A stretch of 5,445 nt of DNA from Legionella genomosp. 1 (lineage in GTDB: Bacteria; Pseudomonadota; Gammaproteobacteria; Legionellales; Legionellaceae), in contig CAMDBQ010000117.1 of NCBI GenBank assembly GCA_945889365.1, positions 1 to 5,445 on the forward strand. The letters run 5' to 3'. Shown in pieces: positions 1 to 4,991 of the stretch (positions within the stretch are counted from its first letter, which is position 1; each line of letters starts with the position of its first letter). The position numbers and the translations under genes were made by a program. The notes beneath the pieces were generated by a model. The model worked only from the letters and a program-made list of their open reading frames with translations. It made no database searches and was not told the DNA's origin.

Positions 1-1
1 A

Positions 2-1231
2 GCCATTTTCGATTTGATGGAAAAATTTGCCGGTTATGGTTTTAACAAATCGCATTCCGCAGCTTACGCCCTTATTGCTTATCAAACAGCTTGGTTAAAA
101 GCGCATTATCCGGCAGCATTTATGGCGGCGGTGATGTCGTCTGATATGGATAATACCGATAAAGTCGTGACGTTTATTCACGAATGTTCGCATATGAAGT
201 TGAACGTGCTACCGCCATCGATTAATCGTTCGCAGTATCCATTTACTGTGGCCGATGAGCGAACCATTATTTATGGATTGGGCGCGATTAAAGGGGTAGG
301 GGAGGCAGCGATTGCGTGCATCGTGAGCGAGCGCGAGGCCTTTGGCAGGTATTGCAGCTTGTTTGATGTTTGTCAACGCCTAGATATGCGAAAGGTTAAT
401 CGTCGCGTGTTGGAAGCTTTGATTATCAGTGGCAGCATGGATGACTGGAGTATTGAACGTGCCGTGCTGTTTGTCACGGTGGATAAAGCCATTCAGGTTG
501 GCGCGCGCATGCATCAAAATCGCAGTAGCGGGCAGACGGATATGTTTGCCTTGTTTGATGATGCGCCGGATGTTGAGCAGTATCATGAGTGTAAAGAGTG
601 GAACACTAAAAAGCGATTAGACGGTGAGAAAAAGACATTGGGCTTGTATCTGACTGGCCATCCAGCAGATGCTTATTTACAGGAACTGAGTGCCTTTGCT
701 AAACCTATCGGGTCGCTCAATCCCTCTGCCGCCAAAAAAGCGATTATTTGTGGTTTGGTAACGGCCGTTCGAAAGATAGTGACCAAGCGCGGTAAAAAAC
801 TGGCTATTATTGGTTTGGAAGATGCTAAAGCCAGCATTGATATTGTGACGTTTTCTGAGGTATTTGATCCTAAGCAGGCTTGTGTTCAGGTAGGGCACAT
901 ATTGGTGGTTGAAGGTGAGTTAAGTCAGGATGATTACACGGGTGGCGTGAAAATGGCAGCGCTCGCACTGTATTCGATGGATGAAGCACGTACTCGATTT
1001 GCCAAACATTTAGCCTTGACCTTAACCCCTGCAGATCAAGCTAACTTGCCGGCTATTCAAGGAATATTGGCCGCACACAAGGGAAAATGCGTGGTGCAAA
1101 TACGTTATTCCAATGCGTCTTCTCAGGCTGCAATTAATTTGGCCGCAAGCTGGTGTGTGTCGCCTAATGATGAGCTATTGATGACGTTGGCCGAGTTGTT
1201 GGATCATGATCGGGTTAGTTTGTGTTATTAA
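2..1231 (+). CDS. dnaE: DNA polymerase III alpha subunit, C-terminal part (5' truncated by window edge)
   Basis: This is the catalytic subunit of the replicative DNA polymerase, which acts in the cytoplasm at the replication fork. The frame is open from base 2 with no start codon, so only the last 409 residues are present; the TTG and ATG near the left edge are internal codons. Numbering from base 2, residues 1-20 carry the conserved DnaE stretch with the core EKFAGYGFNKSHS. Residues about 91-104 (IYGLGAIKGVGEAA) are the helix-hairpin-helix DNA-binding segment. QTDMF at 178-182 matches the position of the internal sliding-clamp-binding motif of E. coli DnaE (QADMF). LDGEKKTLGLYLTGHP at about 206-221 leads into the OB fold (about 245-325), followed by the C-terminal tau-binding region. 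The match to E. coli DnaE, recalled from memory, runs to the last residues, so the 3' end looks intact. The polymerase catalytic aspartates lie upstream of the window. No accA-like gene follows, unlike in E. coli. Confidence 0.98.
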   Translation, partial: AIFDLMEKFAGYGFNKSHSAAYALIAYQTAWLKAHYPAAFMAAVMSSDMDNTDKVVTFIHECSHMKLNVLPPSINRSQYPFTVADERTIIYGLGAIKGVGEAAIACIVSEREAFGRYCSLFDVCQRLDMRKVNRRVLEALIISGSMDDWSIERAVLFVTVDKAIQVGARMHQNRSSGQTDMFALFDDAPDVEQYHECKEWNTKKRLDGEKKTLGLYLTGHPADAYLQELSAFAKPIGSLNPSAAKKAIICGLVTAVRKIVTKRGKKLAIIGLEDAKASIDIVTFSEVFDPKQACVQVGHILVVEGELSQDDYTGGVKMAALALYSMDEARTRFAKHLALTLTPADQANLPAIQGILAAHKGKCVVQIRYSNASSQAAINLAASWCVSPNDELLMTLAELLDHDRVSLCY

Positions 1232-1275
1232 CGGTTATTGTAATATATGAAACAAAATGAAATCGGCGGGATGTA

Positions 1276-1295
1276 AAATCGGGGATTTGATTTTT
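1276..1295 (+). terminator. weak candidate terminator after dnaE
   Basis: A short AAATC-GGG-GATTT stem-loop (5 bp stem, 3-base loop) is followed by GATTTTT, about 45 bases after the dnaE stop. The stem is short and mostly A-T, so this could be chance. No better intrinsic terminator is visible between dnaE and the next gene. Confidence 0.22.
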
Positions 1296-1322
1296 AATGA
1301 AGTCTGTTCCAACTGTGTTGTT

Positions 1323-1331
1323 TGCGATAAT
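1323..1331 (+). promoter_or_regulatory. extended -10 candidate promoter for the cysteine-rich secreted protein gene
   Basis: TGCGATAAT reads as an extended -10 element (TGn followed by GATAAT, five of six matches to TATAAT), 31 bases upstream of the ATG at 1363. No good -35 hexamer lies 16-18 bases upstream (about TCTGTT), which is tolerable for an extended -10 promoter. Transcription would start near 1338 and give a leader of roughly 25 bases. This suggests the gene has its own promoter rather than depending on dnaE read-through. Confidence 0.38.
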
Positions 1332-1362
1332 ATAGATTCATCGTCAGTAATGGATTTGTACC

Positions 1363-1941
1363 ATGTCAATTGTTCGTCATTTTTTCTTGATACTGCTGGT
1401 GCTCAGTAATGCACACGCAGGCACTAAAGATCAAAATTATTATCGCACGTTTTGGGATCCTGCCTATCACGGTTCTCGTCTGGATTATTGTGTGGTGGGT
1501 AATCAATGCGGTGAGCCTGTTGCTAATCATTATTGCGAGTTGATGGGGTATGAGAAATCAGTTCAACAAGTGATTGATTATAACGTTGGTAAGACGCAGG
1601 CTTTTTCAGGTAGAAAACCATGCAAGGGTTGGCAATGCAATGGGTTTACGTTGATACGTTGTATGGCCAAGTTTACGCATAAACCGGTTAGTGCTTATTA
1701 TTATCGTTCGCAAGCGTTTGTTTTCCCACGCTATAACCATACCCGTGTTGATTGGTGTTATGAGGATGGTAAGGGATGCGGTCAACGTGCTGCGAAATCG
1801 TTTTGCCGCAGAATGGGCTATATGCGTGCGCAACATTATAAAATTCAAAACCATGTGTCACAGACTAGATCGATAGGTAATCATAAGGTTTGTGTGGGTG
1901 ATGGGTGTAATGCATTTAGTAGTATTACTTGTTATAGATGA
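1363..1941 (+). CDS. exported cysteine-rich protein with two tandem six-Cys domains, function unknown
   Basis: The 192-residue product is not assigned to a named family and no function is proposed. Residues 1-19 form a classic Sec signal peptide: Arg5 and His6, the hydrophobic core FFLILLVL, then SNAHA with cleavage expected after Ala19. The mature part contains two homologous domains. Domain 1 (about 26-100) has Cys 43, 49, 58, 87, 92 and 100. Domain 2 (about 112-190) has Cys 132, 139, 148, 177, 182 and 190. Spacings are 6/9/29/5/8 and 7/9/29/5/8. Shared landmarks are YYR, R-L/V-D-Y/W-C, CG, A-x-x-x/Y/F-C, MGY, and C-x4-C-N-x-F-x-x-I-x-C. All twelve cysteines are in the mature protein and even in number, so disulfide bonding in the periplasm or outside the cell is likely (inference). 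The ribosome-binding site is poor (a GGA about 8 bases upstream); the start is chosen because it yields the complete signal peptide. The next gene is convergent, so this is probably a single-gene transcript. Confidence 0.88.
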   Translation: MSIVRHFFLILLVLSNAHAGTKDQNYYRTFWDPAYHGSRLDYCVVGNQCGEPVANHYCELMGYEKSVQQVIDYNVGKTQAFSGRKPCKGWQCNGFTLIRCMAKFTHKPVSAYYYRSQAFVFPRYNHTRVDWCYEDGKGCGQRAAKSFCRRMGYMRAQHYKIQNHVSQTRSIGNHKVCVGDGCNAFSSITCYR

Positions 1942-1997
1942 TAAGGGTCTGTATGGCAATCCGTTTTGGCCTCGTCTTGCAATTTCGGTACGTTATT

Positions 1998-2081
1998 GTC
2001 CTCCCCACGGAGGTGGGGATCCATCCCTGATGTGGAATATTGATCATGCTGAGCATGGATCCCCGCCTACGCGGGGAGGAC
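1998..2081. repeat. REP/BIME-like paired inverted repeat between convergent genes
   Basis: Two 27-base arms (1998-2024 and 2055-2081) are inverted copies matching at 24 of 27 positions, separated by 30 bases. Each arm is itself a hairpin: CCCCAC-GGAG-GTGGGG on the left and CCCCGC-CTAC-GCGGGG on the right, each flanked by GGATCCAT or its complement and by GTCCT/AGGAC. Two of the three differences between arms are the two partners of one stem pair (A-T versus G-C); the third is in the loop. CGTTA (1991-1995) and TAACG (2086-2090) extend the symmetry imperfectly. The spacer holds another small palindrome, CATGCTGAGCATG (2045-2057). The arrangement resembles the extragenic palindromes of the CCCCGC...GCGGGGATCCA kind found repeated in many proteobacterial genomes. 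Lying 56 bases after one stop and 40 bases from the opposing one, it may also act as a two-way terminator or transcript-end stabiliser (inference). Confidence 0.85.
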
Positions 2082-2121
2082 AGCTTAACGGAGCGTATTA
2101 ACAAGTCGAGGCACTAGACGG

Positions 2122-2319
2122 TTATTCAACTTCCTTTTTCACAGCGGCTTTTCTAACTGGTTTTTTTACTTCTTCTTTAACTTCCTCTGCTTCTGCAGGA
2201 TGTTTCTGTTTAAAGTCGTCAATAATCTCAAGAACACTTTTCTTTATATCCTTATAAAATTTGCCGGCGATAGAACCAATTTCATTCATATCAGGCAATT
2301 TAGATTTTAGATCGCTCAT
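2122..2319 (-). CDS. small hypothetical protein with Lys/Glu-rich C-terminal tail
   Basis: The 65-residue product is not recognised. Residues 1-40 look like an amphipathic helical segment (SDLKSKLPDMNEIGSIAGKF, then YKDIKKSVLEIIDDFKQK). Residues 41-65 are a low-complexity tail rich in Glu, Lys, Ala and Val, ending KKPVRKAAVKKEVE. There is no signal peptide, membrane segment or cysteine, so a soluble cytoplasmic protein is expected. The frame extends up to an ATG at 2377-2379, with another at 2329-2331. I choose the ATG at 2317-2319 because GGAG (2326-2329 on the complement) lies exactly 6 bases upstream, whereas the earlier ATGs have poor or badly spaced sites. Possible -10 elements are TATAAT (2333-2338) and TATACT (2352-2357) on the minus strand, both without a convincing -35. 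It lies 152 bases downstream of sohB on the same strand. The charged tail resembles histone H1-like or phasin-like tails only in composition. It is probably real, given the ribosome-binding site and biased composition, but short. Confidence 0.68.
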   Translation of the reverse strand: MSDLKSKLPDMNEIGSIAGKFYKDIKKSVLEIIDDFKQKHPAEAEEVKEEVKKPVRKAAVKKEVE

Positions 2320-2471
2320 TTTATGCTCCATGATTATAAGACCTCGATTTAAGTATAGCTTAGTTTTACAAAAATGCATTTAGTTATGATGCAACACGGC
2401 CGCTATTTTTTGGTCGCAATACAGTTTCTTTGCCCACCCTAGACATGACAAGTTTCAATTTCAAACCTATA

Positions 2472-3407
2472 TCAAGCCCACGGATGGAGTAGCTTCATTG
2501 CCGGTTTCAACAACTTCGCAACGAGCGTTTGCTTGGCATGAATAGAAATCTTAAATGCGTTAAACGTCGCCATTTTATTATTCAAGTATTCATCACTGGT
2601 TTGTAGCGCATCGATCAAGCGCAAATCCAACGCATCTTTTGCAAGCCAATGTTCGCCCGTAGATACTTCGTCAATGTCTAATTGCTGACGGTTGGCAAGA
2701 ACATAATCCTTGAAATTCATGTGGATTCTTTCTAAATCTTCTCGGAATTTCTGGCGGCCTTTGTCTGTATTCTCCGCAAACAGAGTCAGCGTGCGTTTGT
2801 ATTCGCCGGCAGTTAATAATTCTACGTCAATGTCATGTTTACGTAGCAAGCGGTGAAAATTTGGCATTTGAGCCACAACGCCGATTGAACCAATAATCGC
2901 AAATGGAGCTGCAATAATGTGATTGCCAATGCAAGCCATTAAATAGCCACCGCTGGCTGCAATTTTGTCAATGGTTATGGTTAAAGGGATCTGTTTGTCA
3001 CGGATGCGCTGCAATTGTGAGGCGGCTAGGCCATAACCATTCACAGAGCCGCCAGGGCTTTCAACTCGTACTACGATTTCATCTTGAACTCTAGCAATGG
3101 ACAAAATGGCAGAAATTTCATCGCGGAGCTGATCGACTTGTGAGGCTTTAATATCGCCGACAAAATCAATGACATAAAGTGCAGGTTTTACTTCTTTGGT
3201 TTTTTTTTGTTTTTTAAGTTTTTTACCAAAAACGTCTGTGTGCATTTGCTGTTTGATGTCTTCGGATTCTTTATTAAGTGAAGTAATGGTGAGTTTGGGT
3301 TTAGGTTGTCGGCCTAAGGATAAAACGCCTGCAACTAAAATTATAATTGCGATAACTAGAGTGAACGCTTTTAATGCAAATAAGCCGTATTGCGCGAGGA
3401 AGCCCAT
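2472..3407 (-). CDS. sohB: SohB, membrane-anchored S49-family serine protease
   Basis: This 311-residue protease belongs to the signal-peptide-peptidase (SppA/SohB, S49) family, which uses a Ser-Lys dyad. Residues about 9-31 form one N-terminal membrane segment, leaving the protease domain outside the cytoplasm. Residues about 61-74 are a Lys-rich linker (GKKLKKQKKTKEVK). The S49 core starts near 77 (LYVIDFVGDI). RVESPGGSVNGYGLAASQLQ (114-133) is the conserved glycine-rich segment, Ser152 in AASGGY is the expected nucleophile, GSIGVVAQMPNF (173-184) is conserved, and Lys204 in AGEYKRTLTLF is the expected general base. TGEHW (250-254) is also typical. The order matches E. coli SohB (about 349 residues from memory); this protein is shorter in the linker and at the C-terminus, with both catalytic residues kept. 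A GAAGG ribosome-binding site lies about 6 bases upstream of the ATG. It is divergent from the FAH-family gene. An A9 tract in the linker coding sequence is unusual. Confidence 0.96.
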   Translation of the reverse strand: MGFLAQYGLFALKAFTLVIAIIILVAGVLSLGRQPKPKLTITSLNKESEDIKQQMHTDVFGKKLKKQKKTKEVKPALYVIDFVGDIKASQVDQLRDEISAILSIARVQDEIVVRVESPGGSVNGYGLAASQLQRIRDKQIPLTITIDKIAASGGYLMACIGNHIIAAPFAIIGSIGVVAQMPNFHRLLRKHDIDVELLTAGEYKRTLTLFAENTDKGRQKFREDLERIHMNFKDYVLANRQQLDIDEVSTGEHWLAKDALDLRLIDALQTSDEYLNNKMATFNAFKISIHAKQTLVAKLLKPAMKLLHPWA

Positions 3408-3436
3408 GGTTTACCTTCGTTTGTTGGAAAGGAGCC

Positions 3437-3465
3437 ATTATCACAAGGTGAGGGATACTCTGCAA
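3437..3465 (-). promoter_or_regulatory. candidate sohB promoter
   Basis: On the minus strand, TTGCAG (3460-3465) is followed after 17 bases by GATAAT (3437-3442), preceded by TGT, which makes an extended -10 (TGTGATAAT). The -35 is weak and the -10 good. Transcription would start near 3430, giving a leader of about 23 bases that contains the GAAGG ribosome-binding site before the sohB ATG at 3407. Confidence 0.48.
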
Positions 3466-3534
3466 GTGATTAACCAACCTAATATAAGGGTTACTATAAT
3501 TGTTTGGAAAATGCCGGGTTTTTCACACATTGAG

Positions 3535-3552
3535 TCTATAATAATTTATAGA
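3535..3552 (+). promoter_or_regulatory. perfect inverted repeat overlapping a TATAAT, upstream of the FAH-family gene
   Basis: TCTATAA-TAAT-TTATAGA is a perfect 7-base inverted repeat around a 4-base centre. It contains a consensus TATAAT (3537-3542) in the plus direction, 32 bases before the FAH-family start at 3575. No good -35 stands 16-18 bases upstream. A second TATAAT occurs at 3495-3500. The repeat could be an operator that hides the -10, or simply an AT-rich promoter palindrome; the sequence alone does not decide. It lies in the 167-base region shared with the divergent sohB promoter. Confidence 0.35.
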
Positions 3553-3574
3553 ACGGGACATGCTGGGGTTCATC

Positions 3575-4429
3575 ATGAAATTGGTACGGTTTGGAAAGAT
3601 AGGCGAAGAAAGGGCGGGGATAATAGATGAGCAAGGTAATGTTCGGGATATTTCTCTACATTTATCCGATATCAATGCGCATGGTTTGTGTAACGAGGAA
3701 CGCATCAATCAATTGAGAACACTCGATTTGAGCCAGTTGCCTTTAATCCATAAAGACATACGACTAGGTTCCTGCGTGGGCATGCCCGGTAAAATCATCT
3801 GTGTTGGTTACAACTCGATATTGCACGCAAAAGAAATGGGTGTGACGCCAATTAGCACAACGGACATGGTGGTTTTTCTTAAACCCAGTAGCTCAATCTG
3901 CGGTCCATACGATCCCATCTTGCATACGCGCCATACCAGAAAACTCGATTGGGAAGCGGAGCTCGGCGTGGTCATTGGCAAGAAAGGCAAGTATATAGGA
4001 AAAGAGGTGGCGAAAGAGTATATCTTGGGCTACACCTGTGTTAATGACTTGTCTGAGCGCTATTTACAGCTTGAAACGCAAGATAAGCAATATACTAAAG
4101 GCAAAGGATTCGATAACTCAGCACCCATTGGTCCCTATTTGGTTACAAAAGATGAGGTGCGGAATTCAAGTAAATTGCAGATAAAATTATGGGTTAACGG
4201 TGAATTGAGGCAGGATTTTAATACTTGCGATTATATTCATAATGATGAAGAGGTGGTCAGTTATTTGAGTCAATATTTTACGTTGTATCCTGGTGACATC
4301 ATTTCCATGGGATCGGCGCCGGGCAGCGCGAAACACTGGGGAGAGGATAAGTATTTAAAGCCGAACGACAGGGTTATATTGAGCATTGATGGATTGGGTC
4401 AACAAGAGCAAGTGGTTATTGTTGAATAA
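3575..4429 (+). CDS. fumarylacetoacetate hydrolase (FAH) family protein
   Basis: The 284-residue cytoplasmic enzyme belongs to the FAH superfamily, whose members hydrolyse or decarboxylate diketo or hydroxy-acid substrates using Mg2+ or Mn2+. Residues 1-65 are the small N-terminal domain seen in the ureidoglycolate lyase and 2,4-diketo-3-deoxy-sugar-acid hydrolase subgroup (MKLVRFG, RAGIID, RDIS). Core motifs are VGYNSILHAKEMG (77-89), FLKPSSSICGP (101-111), the metal-ligand stretch DWEAELGVVIG (125-135, Glu127 and Glu129), VNDLSER (156-162, Asp158), KGFDNSAPIGP (177-187), and LYPGDIISMGSAPGSA (237-252). The usual glycine/proline loop of the type GTPPGVG is GSAPGSA here, so substrate or activity may differ. 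The family label is firm but the substrate is unknown. The ATG at 3575 is preferred over the one at 3560 because GGGG lies 6 bases before it and MKLVRFG is the usual family start. The stress-protein gene follows after 48 bases on the same strand. Confidence 0.93.
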   Translation: MKLVRFGKIGEERAGIIDEQGNVRDISLHLSDINAHGLCNEERINQLRTLDLSQLPLIHKDIRLGSCVGMPGKIICVGYNSILHAKEMGVTPISTTDMVVFLKPSSSICGPYDPILHTRHTRKLDWEAELGVVIGKKGKYIGKEVAKEYILGYTCVNDLSERYLQLETQDKQYTKGKGFDNSAPIGPYLVTKDEVRNSSKLQIKLWVNGELRQDFNTCDYIHNDEEVVSYLSQYFTLYPGDIISMGSAPGSAKHWGEDKYLKPNDRVILSIDGLGQQEQVVIVE

Positions 4430-4450
4430 ACACCGGTTATTACGGTATTC

Positions 4451-4471
4451 TATACTTACCATATTAAGGAG
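4451..4471 (+). promoter_or_regulatory. strong ribosome-binding site and possible -10 of the universal stress protein gene
   Basis: AAGGAG (4466-4471) stands 6 bases before the ATG at 4478 and is the best Shine-Dalgarno sequence in the window. TATACT (4451-4456) could be a -10, but no convincing -35 lies at the right distance: TTGAAT at 4422-4427 is 23 bases away, inside the end of the previous gene. Transcription from this point would give a leader of only about 15-20 bases. Co-transcription with the FAH-family gene is equally possible. Confidence 0.45.
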
Positions 4472-4477
4472 AATGAC

Positions 4478-4903
4478 ATGTATAAAAAGGTATTGTTTGC
4501 AACAGATTTTGATGAGGTGGGGATTAACGCCGCGCATAAAGCTAAAAAAATAGCTGATGAAAATGGCGCGCAGTTGTTTTTAGTCCATGTTGTTGAGCCC
4601 ATTCCAGCTTATGCTTATCCTGGTTTTGCCGGGTTTGCGGAAGTTGAGGTGTCTATTCGTGAACAGGCTGAAAAAGAGCTGGCTACATTAGCCGAACGCC
4701 TTGGTGTAGATCTGAAACACCGTTTTCTCGAATTTGGTTCGACTAAAAATGAAGTGCTGCGAGTAGCAGAAGAAAATAAAGTTGATTTAATTGTTACGGG
4801 TAGCCATGGTAAGCATGGCTTGGCATTATTGCTAGGGTCCACCGCACAGGCCATTTTACATGGAGCACATTGCGATATGTTGATTGTGCGTCCGCCAAAA
4901 TAA
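4478..4903 (+). CDS. universal stress protein (UspA family), single domain
   Basis: The 141-residue protein has one Usp domain of normal length, expected to be a cytoplasmic alpha/beta dimer induced by stress or growth arrest. It begins with the first strand and nucleotide-site Asp (KKVLFATDFDE, Asp10), continues with LFLVHVVEP (33-41), and ends with VDLIVTGSHG (102-111) and CDMLIVRPPK (132-141). The phosphate-binding loop is GSHGKHGLALLLGS (108-121). It follows the ATP-type Usp pattern G-2x-G-nx-G-S with n = 8 rather than the classic 9 of the Methanocaldococcus MJ0577 type. ATP binding is therefore plausible but not certain. The start is fixed by an AAGGAG site 6 bases upstream. It lies 48 bases after the FAH-family gene and 88 bases before ribF, all on the plus strand. 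No specific usp paralogue letter can be assigned from sequence alone. Confidence 0.95.
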   Translation: MYKKVLFATDFDEVGINAAHKAKKIADENGAQLFLVHVVEPIPAYAYPGFAGFAEVEVSIREQAEKELATLAERLGVDLKHRFLEFGSTKNEVLRVAEENKVDLIVTGSHGKHGLALLLGSTAQAILHGAHCDMLIVRPPK

Positions 4904-4932
4904 AGCGCCTTAATGTAGGATGATGATATGTA

Positions 4933-4951
4933 GGGCGCGCGCCGCGTGCCC
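4933..4951 (+). terminator. GC-rich hairpin between the stress protein gene and ribF
   Basis: GGGCGCG-CGCCG-CGTGCCC can form a 7 bp stem (one G-U pair) with a 5-base loop, 30 bases after the stress-protein stop. It includes the perfect palindrome GGCGCGCGCC (4934-4943). It is followed by CGCATTCATTTTA, not a clean T tract, so termination would be weak or absent. The local GC is strikingly higher than the surroundings. The ATGTAGGGCGCGCGCC sequence may be a degenerate REP-like extragenic palindrome (inference). Confidence 0.4.
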
Positions 4952-4991
4952 GCATTCATTTTAGGTTGACCTCTATTGCTAGAGACTGTAT

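Noticed and set aside
14..19. TTG/ATG near the left edge as a gene start
   Set aside because: The frame is open upstream to base 2 and encodes the conserved DnaE residues AIFD before it; these are internal codons.
1998..2090. Possible miniature transposon (MITE) or CRISPR-like unit
   Set aside because: There are only two arms, in inverted rather than direct order, with no convincing target-site duplication in the flanks and no spacer array; a REP/BIME-like element explains it better.
1892..2101. 69-codon plus-strand open frame running through the REP-like element
   Set aside because: It overlaps the end of the cysteine-rich gene in another frame, crosses the hairpin repeat, has no ribosome-binding site of note and has repeat-derived composition; an artefact of the palindrome.
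2396..2426. CGGCCG palindrome followed by a T6 tract as a terminator
   Set aside because: The 6-base palindrome leaves no loop, and the T tract is interrupted and not directly after a stem, so no stable hairpin plus U-tract is formed on either strand.
2446..2468. AGTTTCAATTTCAAACC after sohB, resembling the start of some CRISPR repeats
   Set aside because: It occurs once, has no repeat partner in the window, and its internal symmetry is only GTTT/AAAC.
3196..3630. 144-codon plus-strand open frame opposite the sohB 5' end and through the divergent promoter region
   Set aside because: It is antisense to the conserved SohB N-terminus, crosses the FAH-family start region, and its Phe-rich start merely reflects the antisense poly-Lys tract.
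4615..4959. 114-codon minus-strand open frame opposite the stress protein gene
   Set aside because: Antisense shadow of a well-conserved Usp gene with no ribosome-binding site or recognisable domain.
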